A stretch of DNA of 64,000 nt, from the NCBI GenBank assembly GCA_946122785.1, contig CAMGYJ010000002.1, forward strand, positions 56,197,703-56,261,702, written 5' to 3'. The translations under genes were made by a program, and so were the position numbers. Below, piece after piece: positions 36,341 to 47,478 of this stretch. The number at the start of each line of letters is the position of its first letter. Position 1 is the stretch's first letter. Under the pieces are notes generated by a model. It was not told where the DNA came from. It did no database searches and saw only the letters and a program-made list of their open reading frames with translations. Source of the DNA: Linum tenue. Taxonomy: Eukaryota > Streptophyta > Magnoliopsida > Malpighiales > Linaceae.

Positions 36341-36439
36341 ATGGAGGAGCTGTTCGTAACAGTCTATACTCAGATTTCTACCCGTATTTCAGTAGTTACA
36401 ATTTCCTCTCTCAATGCTTCCTTCTTCTCCTTCATGTAG
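36341..36439 (+). CDS. Candidate upstream ORF in the TZF leader (32 codons)
   Basis: ATG at 36341 (context AGCTATGGA) opens a frame starting MEELFVTVYTQ and ending at TAG 36437-36439, 108 nt before the main ATG. It lies between the predicted transcription start and the zinc-finger start, so scanning ribosomes would meet it first. It could reduce or condition translation of the main frame. No known conserved uORF peptide was recognised, and the leader could be spliced differently, so this remains a candidate. Confidence 0.5.
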   Translation: MEELFVTVYTQISTRISVVTISSLNASFFSFM

Positions 36440-36546
36440 TTTCACTCCACATTGTTTGAATTGGGGGGAAAGCCCCAATTTCATCATCTCAAAATTGATT
36501 GCTAAACATTTTTTTCCTAACCGTAAGTTGGTGTGGAGTTAACGTC

Positions 36547-37518
36547 ATGCAGAGCAATACTACTGCAGTTCACCCCGCCGGTTTCATCCTGCTGACCCGC
36601 GACAAAATGCCGGGTCCACGCCCAGCCGACGACAGCCAGCACCGCCGCCTGCAGGCCCACATCGGCAGCAACAACCACCACCGCGGCAGCGGCAGCAGCA
36701 GCATCGAGGAGCAGATATTCGGGTCGGACGAGTTCCGGATGTACGGGTTCAAGATCAAGCGGTGCAACCGGACCCGGAGCCACGACTGGACGGACTGCCC
36801 CTACGCCCACAAGGGCGAGAAGGCCACGCGCCGGGACCCGCGCAAGGTCCCCTACTCCGCCGTCGCCTGCCCGTGGTTCCGCAACGGCGCCTGCCCCAAC
36901 GGCGACCTCTGCGACTTCGCCCACGGCGTCTTCGAGTACTGGCTCCACCCGGCCCGCTACCGCACCCGACCCTGCAACTCCGGGCCCTTCTGCCAGCGCA
37001 AGGTCTGCTTCTTCGCCCACTCCCCGGACCAGGTCCGACCCGACAATCACAACCACCACAACAAGTACTCCTCCTCCTCCTTCGCCTCTTTCCACCACCG
37101 CCGCAAGCTCATCCGCCCGGGGGATACCGCCGCCGCGCCGCCCTTGCTGCTGCTGCTCGATGATTCTACTGCAGCTGCCAACAATAACGGTGTCGTCACT
37201 CGGCAGGGTTCTGGATCGGCGGCTGAGCTGGAGAACGGCGGTTGTTGCTACTTCCGCACGGCGGCGGCGGCGTCCCCGACGGGATCGGAGGAGGTTTTCT
37301 GGACGCCGATTAGGCTGGACGGTGGGAGTTACTTCGATGGTGTGTCCGAGTTTCTGAACAGCTTGCGGAAATTGAGCATTAGTGGTGAGGAAGAAGAAGA
37401 GGATCAGGATACTGATGATGATGATGGTGATCGGGTTTTTTCGGTTCACCGCCGGCAGATTGAGCCGGCGGCGGATGAATTGCCGCAGATTGACTGGGTT
37501 TCCGACTTGGTCAATTGA
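36547..37518 (+). CDS. Arginine-rich tandem CCCH zinc-finger protein (RR-TZF type)
   Basis: Encodes 323 residues, intronless and very GC-rich in its first two thirds. An acidic and Arg-rich region with [20 protein letters not shown] and [15 protein letters not shown] (C-x5-H-like RR motif) precedes two CCCH fingers: [19 protein letters not shown] (C-x7-C-x5-C-x3-H) and [16 protein letters not shown] (C-x5-C-x4-C-x3-H). This arrangement defines the plant RR-TZF family. Lack of ankyrin repeats and the short length point to the TZF4/5/6 (SOMNUS/PEI1) branch. Family members bind AU-rich RNA, shuttle between nucleus and cytoplasmic granules and regulate seed germination, hormone and stress responses. 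The C-terminus is acidic ([15 protein letters not shown]). The ATG at 36547 is used because the frame upstream has no other ATG. A polyadenylation signal AATAAA lies at 37669-37674. Confidence 0.95.
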   Translation: MQSNTTAVHPAGFILLTRDKMPGPRPADDSQHRRLQAHIGSNNHHRGSGSSSIEEQIFGSDEFRMYGFKIKRCNRTRSHDWTDCPYAHKGEKATRRDPRKVPYSAVACPWFRNGACPNGDLCDFAHGVFEYWLHPARYRTRPCNSGPFCQRKVCFFAHSPDQVRPDNHNHHNKYSSSSFASFHHRRKLIRPGDTAAAPPLLLLLDDSTAAANNNGVVTRQGSGSAAELENGGCCYFRTAAAASPTGSEEVFWTPIRLDGGSYFDGVSEFLNSLRKLSISGEEEEEDQDTDDDDGDRVFSVHRRQIEPAADELPQIDWVSDLVN

Positions 37519-37790
37519 CCCGTCTGCCTGCATGGTCTTTGCTTTGATTAATGTAATGTGTATTTTTTTTTTTATGTTTTTGCCCCCACCCTGCCGCGGC
37601 GAAGGCTGCCAAATTGTATCTAAGTTTCATAATGCTTGTGGGAGGTTTTTGTTTTTGTTTTAATATTCAATAAAGAAACAAATCGTGCGCTACTCGTACG
37701 GTAATATGTCGATTAATGTATCAACTTATCATTGTCAGTTTCAATTATCCCTCTTGTTTGATCTATTATTTAGGGCCGGAGCGGGTGTTT

Positions 37791-38082
37791 TGTTAGTGTT
37801 GTGGTATATGATCCACGATTGAACCTCTCCCAACAACTTGAGTTATTGGGATCAACTGATTCTTGACATAATATCAGAGCTTTCTGTGACCGAGAGGTCT
37901 TGTGTTCGATTCCCAGTGACCCCCATTTGTTAAGCACATGGTATTCTTGTCTTCAGACCTGTGCAAACTTCAAACCCTTGTGAGTGGCTTTCGTTTGAGG
38001 GGAGTGTTAGTGTTGTGGTATATGATCCATGATTGAACTTCTCCCAACAACTCGAGTTATTGGGATCAACTGGTTCTTGACA
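37791..38082 (+). mobile_element. Complete TRIM retrotransposon (292 bp)
   Basis: Two 78-bp direct repeats (37791-37868 and 38005-38082) both begin TGTTAGTGTTGTGG and end TTCTTGACA, with about five differences. After the first repeat lies TAATATCAGAGC (37869-37880), a near match to the initiator-methionine tRNA primer site TGGTATCAGAGC. Before the second repeat lies the purine tract TTTGAGGGGAG. Flanks TGTTT and TGTTC are a near-perfect 5-bp target duplication. The interior is only about 136 bp and non-coding. These are the full set of features of a terminal-repeat retrotransposon in miniature. Confidence 0.9.
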
Positions 38083-41000
38083 TGTTCAATTCATCCTGAC
38101 CTGTCTCATTCTCAATTCGTTTTGTCTAAAATATAAAAAATTATATATATAATTTTATTTATATTATTTTGGAATTTAATTTAATTATATTTTAATTGTA
38201 ATGAAGTTATAGTAATAAGGTGATATGTATTTATAATTCTTGAATAATTTAACTCTATTTATCATGGCATAATTTATGTTTGAGTAAGATACTCAATTTA
38301 GACCCAACTTGTCATGAAACGAGTATGAATACCAAAATATCTGTCAGGAAACATGTATTTACAGGATTCCTGTTCTTGTTCCTTAGTTCTACTGGACTAA
38401 ATACCGTGCTTTGGCTAACTATAGTGAGGTGCTTGGTTTGTGAGATACTTAAATATTAAATGCACACGACAATGATTTGTAAATAATTATGATGCATACA
38501 TCTAATAATGGTGAATTTCGACGATGTTCATGATGTCCCCGCCAAATATCATTGGCACCGTAGAGTTTGCAGGAGGACAGAATAGTAAAATTGTGGTGTT
38601 ATCTGGACGAACTTTCCAACCGTAAACATAGCATAGCCTAGCTTATTCACCCAAAACAAATACATTGCTCAGCTTACGACAAAAGAGGAAGAGGAAAAAC
38701 CAAAAAACTTGCCAAGTGTCATCTTCAATAAGGACTTAGCAGCACGTACGTAGGCACCTCCGGTTCATGGCTACACCTTGCAGTTTCTGCTTGTTTTTTC
38801 CTCACATGATAACCGACAAACAAAATAATGAGATACTTTAATTGTATTCATTAAGTGATGATTGTTTTGCGTTTGTGGATCGAGGTTGGTTACACTTTAC
38901 TTGTGCCATGACCCATAATGAGCATTCATAGGTTCTAGCTCGATATTGGTTTCAATTTCCGCGTCTAAGCCCCTTCAAAGTTTTGACGCGAAAAGAACTA
39001 AAGTTTGGGGTGAACAATTGGGCATCTTTTATTGGCACTCTCTTCATGAACACCTCACGTTTATACACGAGGGTATTTCGGGTAGGCCCTAATTAATGTG
39101 TCACTCTCCTTCATTCGGAGAGTCAGAGTGTCGCCATTACACCTTCATATGTCTTTCAATCGTGTTTGTCGCTTATGACATCATGATTTGAATGCCACTA
39201 TATATGGATTTTCTTTTGGCATGTCGCCTAGCATTGTCGACTCTTGGCTCTTCTCGAGTTGGATTGCCTCAAGAGAGCCACTTAGGCGAGCCTCTTAGGT
39301 TTTGACGTACAGGAGTAGATGACGCACTTGCTTTCTCCGTTTTACATTTTTCGTTGCTCGTAGGAAAACCAAACATCACGGAAATAGTCCGATTGACATG
39401 CATTTCGGCAATATGGTAACTTATTTCTACCTTTTTCAATACTCTATGACTTCGACTGTGAATCGCTCTGCAATTTTAACCCCCAATCGTCAAATCTGTC
39501 CCCTAATTTTCACGGGTTGGCTCACGGCCGGGAGGACGGCGGGATGAGCCTCCCAAGTCAGTCACATGCTTATTCTGTGTATGGTAAAGGAATTTTGTGT
39601 GTGCATTTGCGCATAAATTTGAAAACTCCAAGTAATGCCACACCCCCAAAGCAAGATTGAAGTTTGTCAGACTTTGAATTGCTTGTTTCTACGTTAATAC
39701 GAGGATCTAAGGGAGACTAGTGTAAGGGCTATGAATGATGTCCTTGTCATGAGACTTGGATCCATCTTTAAAAAAAACGTGTGGGTTGGTGCTTCGTACC
39801 ATTACTTTCGAGTTCCCGAACTCTGCCTCAAAGGAAGGAGTCTTGTGCGCTTATAGCAAATGGGGTCGGTATGTAGCTTAGTACAATCAATATCTTACCA
39901 CGTCAAGTCTACATAAATAGACGATGCACCACAAATAAGTATGGGGTAAAATTCGAGTATTATCCCGATAACCTATAATGTCCCAGACAATAGCGCCAAA
40001 AACTTGTCCCGACCTAACTACAATTCCAAATCAGAGGCCGATTGTAACCGATGACTGGGTGTAGTATATGATAAGCAAAATAATAAAATTATCGAATCAA
40101 GGGCCTCTCGATGTATGTTTACTTCGACTAAGATTTGTTATCTAGCGAAACAAAAATATTTATTAACAATAAGCTAACTACAATAACCTAACTACTACCC
40201 TAGCTAATTACAAGGTCAGGAGCTTAGTTAGGCATGAATCCTCCTAGCTCCTAAATTAGATAGATGTTGAGTACTATCCTAGATTGATTGACTCAATACT
40301 TATACCGCAGAGAATTCTATACTAAGTTGGATCTCTTATTCGAGTGTGTCCAACCCTGCTCAATTGCACTTCTCGTAGGGGCGTACCATACAACTGACCT
40401 AGGCAATTGAGGTGTTCACAACCAACTCCCACAAGTGGACAAACTGGAAGATGGCACTATGAATCCTATCACACTCAGTCAAAGACTCATAGTGATGAAT
40501 TTGTAGTGCTCTATTCAACTTAGAGAGTATTCTCCCTCCTAAATAAAAAAACCCTAAATTGAAGGATGAGATCAAGTTCCATCAGTTGCATGATAAATAC
40601 TCAAATCAATAGACAATAAGAGTTTACTATCATAGGGTTTATCACATACATCAATAATCAAACCAACATCTATAGGATTATATTCAACCTTCTATTGTTA
40701 TTTGATCCTCCAAAATAGCTCTAAGAAGCATTGTAGGTCCTCTCTCTAGAATCACCCCTTGGATGTTTTTGGGTAAAATCCCAGTTCTCCTTCCCAAAAG
40801 CCCGATGCTGTCAATTTATACTCGTAGCAGTTCAAGGATCACAGTTTTGGTGTGTACTTCATGGTCGTAAGCAATACAAAATTTGATCTCAACTGAAAAC
40901 TCAACATTTTGTGCATACTTCACAATTTTATTGTTATTTTCACGCCCCAAGGGCATGAAGTGTGACCATGCCCGAGAGATGCACTAAGGTTGCTTAAATA

Positions 41001-41493
41001 TGTGTGTTTCGCGGTCTTGGGGTAATTTTCACGCCCCCAAACCATGAACATTGCACCCTAATGTCCCGAACCATGCAAAACCTTCACTTTTGGCTCATTT
41101 TGGCCCCCCTAATGTCCCGAAACTCATCTCTAAGCTTCCCACACATACTAAGACATGAAATGTGAGAAAAGAAGTACAACCTAGTAGAAAATGGATCGGT
41201 GAACAATGATTACCTCGTTCAAACAAACAAGATATTAATGGGTAAAACATGTACAAATACGCCCGAATCACTCTAAAATTATGGGCAAGAAATTATGTAT
41301 AAAATCATTCCACAATCACGTAGGATTTGATGGACTACATTGGAGGCCGAACGAGTGAGATATGTCATTTTGAAGTCTACACTCCACTATTGAAATAGTG
41401 TATGTACCGAGACTCATTTGAGCACAACTTCTTCGTTTGAAATCAAGTGATGAGTAGTTTGCAACCTGATGATTATAACAAGCTACTATCGGT
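38083..41493. other. Gene-poor intergenic DNA
   Basis: No open frame above 60 codons and no recognisable protein remnant. The text AATAGCGCCAAAAACTTG near 39990 and the stretches around 40.0-41.1 kb have the look of decayed LTR-retrotransposon non-coding sequence, but paired LTRs were not found. Confidence 0.4.
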
Positions 41494-41614
41494 ATGGTAT
41501 GTCAAGGAAACGATAGAAAAGAATCGATTGAAGGCGTGATTAGATCACTCTCCTTAAAGCGTTATTTTCCCGACTACAAATTTCTGGTAGGCTCCAGCAA
41601 ACCACCCCCAGGAG

Positions 41615-41917
41615 TAGGGCTGGCTATTTGGTCCCGGACTGTTTGGTTTTACCCGAAACCGGACCGTATAACCCGGACCCGGACCAAACTGGGACCGGAT
41701 AGCAAACAATGAAATCTCATATTCGGGCTTAGGTTTGAGGTAAAAAACCGGATAAAAGACCCCCAACACCTAAAATCAAGATAAAATTGGGACTGGACCG
41801 GATCAAGACCGGATTGTATCCAATCCAATCTTTGGTCCTTATATTCCCGTCAAGACCGAACTGGGACCGGATCAATTTGGTCCAATTTAACCGAACCGGA
41901 CCGTATAGCCACCCCTA
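41615..41917. mobile_element. hAT-type MITE (303 bp)
   Basis: The ends TAGGGCTGGCTATTTGGTCC and, inverted, TAGGGGTGGCTATACGGTCC are flanked by the perfect 8-bp duplication CCCAGGAG (41607-41614 and 41918-41925). Internal ACCGGAC/GTCCGGT motifs occur near both ends. It is non-coding. Confidence 0.9.
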
Positions 41918-42109
41918 CCCAGGAGTCCCTTCAATTAAAATTCCGGAAGCAACAATCTTGCAGTCTTTTGTGTTTATGAAATAGAGAAGGAAAACGGGAA
42001 GAAGAAGTAATCTCTCATATTAAAAGAGTTATGACAGTCATCTATTTATACTTCTGAAAACTAAAAGTTACCTTCCGAAAAGACACATCATTTCATAAAA
42101 GGAATAACA

Positions 42110-44306
42110 ATGAGAGAGAAAATTCTTAGAGAGAGAGCGCGAGAAAGGAGGAGCGATCTTTTCCTGGGTGGGGAGCGATCTTCTTGTCCTGATTTGTTTT
42201 GCAGGTCTTCTTCGAACGGGGGGCGGCAGCGCGGCGAGCGTCCAGGGAAACTTCTTCGGCATCTTCAGATCGGGCACAAGCAGGTATTCTTTGAGAGTTA
42301 TCATACGACAAAAGAGGAGCTTGTGTGTGTGACGGTGGAGGGCGGCCAGAATCGACGACGTTTCATCTACCTCAACCTTGGTTTGGTTCGATGGTTGCGC
42401 GGCTTTCTCCAGGCAGCAGCGTCGCGCGGGTGGTCTTTCCCGGCCAAGTGTGGTTGCTCGGTGAACGGTAGAAGCATCTCCATTCAGAGGAACTCCAACC
42501 GTCACGGGTGTTGCGTGAAACTTTTGGAATCAAACTCGGAGAACAGATCCTTCTACATTTTGATCCCGCTGGTTGGGAGTGGCAAGGATTGGCTTGACCT
42601 TATCAAAACTCTCGACGACTTTGGCTCCCCTCCCATCCACAGGCCTGGGTTCGTGAAGGGGGGTTCAGATGCGCGAGTGGTTTCTGGTGTGTCCTTTGCA
42701 GAGGTTGTCAAGAATGGCCTACCTTTTCGTCGAGGGGCTTGCCAGGTAAAAAAATTGGAGCTTAAGAAGTACATCGAGGTTCAGGAAGAAGGGGTGGATC
42801 AGCGGCTCCGTTTTTTGGATCGGTGTATGCTCATTCACTTCTTTGATATACATAATCGTGGCATCCCTTCGGACCTGTTGGATGAGTTTAAACGCTGGGC
42901 GATAAAGGAGTGGAATCTTTCAGATAGTTTCAATTTCTCGCACCGGGCAGGGGATGTCTTGATGCTGGTATGTACTTCGTTGGATGATGTCGTGCGCCTT
43001 CAGAAGTTAGATACTGGAAGGTTTAAGGACTTTAACGTCATCCTCAGAAGTTGGAAGGAGGAAGATGGCGGAGATTTTTGCCCTCAAGGTGGTTTACGAT
43101 GGCTGATGGTTTTCGGGGTCCCTGCTCATCTGAGGTGCGCCGAAGTGTTCCGTAAGATTGGAGATTTGTGCGGTGGGTTCATCGACGTTGATCTGGGCAA
43201 TTGGGCTGCTCCATTTGCTTTGATCAAAGTTAAGATCGTGAAGTCAATCCCAGACTGCCTGCAGATTCTATTTGGCACAACCCTTTTCCAGGTTAGCATT
43301 CTCGCTCCGCCGTCGGCGGTTCCTGCGATGGCGAGTCTGAATCGGAGGGACCTCCTGCTAGGGAAGCCGAAAAGACAGGTTTCATCGACTCCAGCTGGTC
43401 TGCAATTTCCCACGTCGGGAGCCGCCAACAGTAGCATGCACGACGCTGGACCCCCCCTCGCGGTTGGGGTTGGGCCTGCCCGAAAGCCCGCTCCAACTAG
43501 ACAAGGCTGGGCCTCTTCCCAGACCGGTCGTGTTGGGCCAGACTCCTCCCCCCCTTGAGCTCGTTCCTGTCCCTAGTCACCCTGCTCCAAACACTCCTTA
43601 TCCGACCCCCAGCCAAATCTGCATTTCCCTTCCCTCTCGTCTCTCCCTGTCCCTTTGTCCCATACCTTCTCTTTCCCCATTTCCTTCCCCTTTCAAGTTC
43701 ACCCTGTTATTGGATAACCTAAACCTCCCCTTATCCCAAACACCTTTCCCTCTTCTGGATCTCCCCCGTCAAATTCTCACCTCTTGCCCTCTTGCCCTGT
43801 CCGCCTCCGTTGCTGAGCCTCTTGTTTCTAGCCCACCCAGCCCCAACTCTCCAGACAACCTCCCATTTAACTTCTCAACCCCTCCTCTTTCCTCCCCTTT
43901 GATCCCGGAACCCAACCTTGATCCCAACCCTCTCGCAATCATCCCCTTTAACCCTTCCCTCTCTGCAAATTGGGAGGAGTGGAGGCACTCTCAAGATATT
44001 ACTCTCTTGGTCGAGAGGTGCCGCTTCTTCAGCAGGATGTTCCGTCTGGAATTAAATTCCTCCGAGGGGAAAGCAGATGAATTCGTCGAGCAACTAGCTA
44101 GAGAGGTGACAGGTTCTAAAAAGAAGGGAGGCAGATCCAAATTGGAGATGGAGTTGCACAGATTGGGTTCTCCTTCTCCGATCCCTTCAGAGCCAAGAAC
44201 CAGAACCAAGTCGAGCAGATCCGAGGGTTACTCTTGCGTTGGTAGAGTCGCGAAGCGTGGCAAATCTTCAGTGAGTGGGCATGCCAAGTCTACTATTAAG
44301 CGCTAA
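42110..44306 (+). pseudogene. LINE ORF1 (Gag-like) with one frameshift
   Basis: The frame 42110-43558 encodes the N-terminal part, with NGRSISIQRNSNRHG and a C-terminal section containing LRWLMVFGVPAHLRCAEVF, which resembles the DUF4283-type RNA-binding portion of plant LINE ORF1 proteins. The frame is then lost near a run of eight C at about 43545-43552. It continues in another frame (open from 43464) to TAA at 44304-44306, through a Pro/Ser-rich linker and a basic C-terminal region (KKKGGRSKLEMELHRLG). Joined, it would be about 730 residues. No CCHC knuckle is seen, unlike the 24-kb LINE, so the two belong to different families. In working LINEs this protein coats the element RNA. Confidence 0.8.
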
Positions 44307-46847
44307 TGAGTGCCTCTTCAATCCTCTCTTGGAACGTCAGAGGTCTCGGCTCCTGTGACAAGCGAGCTAAGATCAAGAGATTGATCAGAAGGTGGCATCC
44401 AAAAATCGTGGTTCTTATCGAAACTAAGTGGAATATCTGTAGCGACTACCTGATATGCTCCGTCAGCGGGAGTAGAAATTCTGATTGGGTTGCCAAGGAC
44501 GCCGTTAACTCTTGCGGCGGGATTGCTGTTTTTTGGGATAAATGTGATTTTAAGCTGGTGGATAAGTGGGTCGGTAAGTTCTCACTTGCAGTCAGGTTGG
44601 AGTATGGCAACAATCGGGAGACTATTGCGATCCTCGGTGTGTATGGGCCGCAGGATAGGAATCTGAAGCTGGAGTTTCTGCAAGAACTTAACTGGGTCTG
44701 TGAGAATGCTAGGGAGCCTATCTGTTTCATTGGTGATTTTAATTTGGTGCGGACAGAGGATGACTATAGAGGTCTGCCCAGGGATAGAGACTTGATGGAG
44801 AAGTTTAACGCGATCATCAACTCTCAGGGGCTCATTGATTTACCGTTGAAAGGTGCCTTATTTACATGGAGTGGGGGAGGAAATAGTAGCTCCATGTCTC
44901 AGATTGACAGAGCCCTGGTCAATCAGTTTTTTGATGCTCGCTTTGGTCCCGATTCTGTTCTTGCACTTGATAGGGTTGAGTCAGACCACAATCCGCTACT
45001 TCTTCGATGGGGCAATGTTGAGCAGGTTAGGCGACCATGGAAATTTCTAAACATGTGGCTCCTTGATGAAGATTTTCATTCTCAACTAATTGGGTGGTGG
45101 AGTATTCCAGTCCAGGGGACAGGATTTTTGTTCAAGTTTGGACAGCGCTTGAGGAGCACAAAATTCATGATTAAAGGGTGGAACCTAGAGGTATTTGGCA
45201 GGGTGGAACTTAAGATTGCTGGGTTGCTCAGTAAGCTGAAGGACATTGAGAGGATGGAAGAGCAGGGTCCGATTCCGGAAGACTTACAGGTTCAGAAGTG
45301 TTTGTTGAAATGTGAGCTGGAGAAAACACTCATCATGGAGGAATTGGCCTGGAGACAAAAATCTCGTGAAACTTGGCTTAAATCAGGAGACAAGAACACT
45401 CCCTTTTTTCATTTTGTGGCGAAGTGTAACAAGCGGAGGAATAAAATTGAAAACATCTTGGTGAATGGAAGACCTACAGAAGGAAAATCAGAATTGCAGG
45501 AGGCCTTCATTTCATATTTTCAAGAGAGATTTAGCGAAGAGAACAGGTTGAGACCCTTCCCTCAAAATTATGGGGCTGGGCTGATTGGGATCGAAGATAA
45601 CTACAATGTCTCACGTCCCTTCACTGAGATTGAGATCTGGAATGCAGTTTCATCGTGCGATTGCGACCGTGCTCCTGGGCCTGACGGGTTTACGCTAGCT
45701 TTCTTCAAGAAGTGTTGGAATGTCATCAAAGGAGATCTCCTTAAAGCGTTTGATGAATTTTATATCACAGGTTTGGTTCCCCATTCTGTTGCACACTCTT
45801 TCATCTGCCTAATTCCGAAAAGAGAGGCGGTTGAGGAGGCCAATGATTTTAGGCCAATCAGTCTCGTTGGAAGCATTAACAAGATTATTTCCAAGGTGTT
45901 AGTTGCTCGATTTCGACCGCTGATGAACAAAATCATTTATCACCATCAGTTTGCGGGTGTTAGAGGGAGACAGCTCCACGAAGCCAGCCTCATTGCTAAC
46001 GAACTGGTGGATAGCAGACGAAAGAGTGGGAAAGCAGGATTAGTATTGAAATTGGACATTGAGAAGGCATTTGATACAGTGAATTGGGAATGTCTTTTAA
46101 GGATATTTGAGTCGGTTGGTTTCAATTCCAAGGTCCAAAGATGGGTTCGAGGGTTGGTTTCTGCCTCTAGATTGTCTGTTCTCGTTAACGGGGAGGCTGC
46201 TGGTTTCATCAAACCAGAGAAGGGCCTGAAGCAGGGCGATCCTTTGTCGCCTTTTTTCTTCAACTTGATTATGGATGTCTTGTCCCTGATGATTCATGAG
46301 ATCAGTAGCGCTGGTTTTATCAAGGGTTTCTGTATGAACGAAGAAACTAGGAGAGGGGAGGTCACGCACTTACTTTATGCTGATGATGCCATTATTTTTT
46401 GCGACGCTTCTGAAGAGGAAGTTAGGAGTATCCTTGCAGCATTAATCTGCTTCCAAAGCGTCACTGGTCTTAAGGTGAATGTGACCAAAAGCTTTATATA
46501 TCCGGTTGGGGACGTCGAGAACATCGAGAGGCTTGCTCAGATTCTAGGTTGTCAGTGGGCCTACCTCCCAACCATATATCTTGGTTTACCACTTGGAGAT
46601 TCTCCGACGACCGCTAGAACTTGGAATCATGTGATCTCAAAATTGCAAGTGAAGCTGGAAGGGTGGAAAGCGAGGTTCCTGTCCCTCGGTGGGAGAATAG
46701 TCCTTTGTAATTCTGTCCTATCAAGCCAACCCATTTTCCGTTGCTCGCTTTTCTCAGCTCCAAAGAAGGTGATACAGACAATTGAAAGGATGCAGCGAGA
46801 GTTTATTTGGGAAGGGAACTGTGATCAGCGGAAATTGCATCATAGTA
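44306..46847 (+). pseudogene. LINE ORF2: endonuclease and reverse transcriptase, truncated
   Basis: An open frame of about 847 codons. The N-terminal 230 residues are an apurinic-type endonuclease with ILSWNVRGLG, IETKW, CFIGDFNL and the catalytic SDHNPLL. The RT domain follows at about residues 470-770, with FRPISLVGSINKIISK, LKLDIEKAFDTVNW, GLKQGDPLSPFFF and the catalytic YADD at about residue 691, then YLGLPLG. The frame is cut after about residue 847 by the LTR at 46848. Related proteins run about 1,250-1,350 residues and have a zinc-binding C-terminal region that is missing here. The ATG at 44306 overlaps the ORF1 stop (TAATG). ORF2 nicks target DNA and copies the element RNA in target-primed reverse transcription. 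Confidence 0.93.
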
Positions 46848-47478
46848 TGTTTCTTGCCACACAAATCATATATAGAAATCGACACATGCATAAACAACGC
46901 CTGAGCCAATAGAATTCACTATTTCTCCTTAAGGAATTTAGTTCCCCTCTACGGTACCCAAGGTTATTGGAACTATTCCTCCCAGGATAGAACGGACGTA
47001 CCTTTTCTGGCTGTACCGGTACTTGAAACACCAGAATCCGACGAACGCAACGATCGGAGAGAAGTCACACGACTCTGTTTTTCCTTTATGAGTTTGTAGA
47101 GAGGAAATGCAATGAAGAATGAAAAATTCTTTTATCTTTTGACCAGAAAAATTTCTTGGAAAAATAACTTGTGTAGAAAACAGAAGGGGGTAGGTGTTTA
47201 TTTATAGACAATGAAGGGGTGCGAGTGAAGGGATGTGACCCTTCAAGTGGGTGGTTACACCCCAACCATTGCAATGGTTCAGTGAAGGGATGTGACCCTT
47301 CAAGTGGGTGGTTACACCCCAACCATTGCATCGGTTCGCCATAGTTGTTGAACCGGTTGGTTCATTCCAACCGCCACATCGATCCGGTCCGATTCGGTTC
47401 AACTTGGTTTAACCAATAACTCACCAACTATTGGCTTCTTCCCCTTTCATTCTCATTCACACCTTTCAAATCCCAACA
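46848..47478 (-). repeat. LTR of a minus-strand retrotransposon cutting the LINE
   Basis: A 631-bp sequence with TGTT...AACA ends. On the minus strand it starts TGTTGGGATTTGAAAGG directly after a purine tract (ATGTGGGGGAT, 47479-47489), so this is the 3' LTR. A TATA-like box CTATAAATAA lies at about 47198-47207 on the minus strand. It contains an internal 57-bp tandem duplication. A second LTR is not present within the following 1.3 kb, so the element is incomplete. Confidence 0.8.
47225..47338. repeat. 57-bp tandem duplication inside the LTR
   Basis: Two copies start GTGAAGGGATGTGACCC at 47225 and 47282 and differ at only a few positions near their ends (CAATGGTTCA against CATCGGTTCG). Each unit contains the phrase AAGTGGGTGGTTACACC. 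Confidence 0.92.

Larger units (their letters stand above)
42110..46847 (+). mobile_element. L1-type LINE, 3'-truncated by an LTR element
   Basis: A long non-LTR retrotransposon with a Gag-like ORF1 (in two frames) and an endonuclease-RT ORF2. Apart from one frameshift in ORF1 both frames are open, so this copy is young. The 3' part of ORF2, the 3' UTR and the poly-A tail are missing, because a retrotransposon LTR begins at 46848. No poly-A or target duplication can therefore be found. The exact 5' end is not determinable; it lies between the hAT MITE and the ORF1 start. Confidence 0.9.

Noticed and set aside
36499..36546. N-terminal extension of the TZF frame to 36499
   Set aside because: The codon there is TTG; the first in-frame ATG is 36547.
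36517..37533. 338-codon minus-strand frame
   Set aside because: Antisense of the GC-rich zinc-finger gene; its Val/Ala/Arg repeats come from codon bias and it shows no domain.
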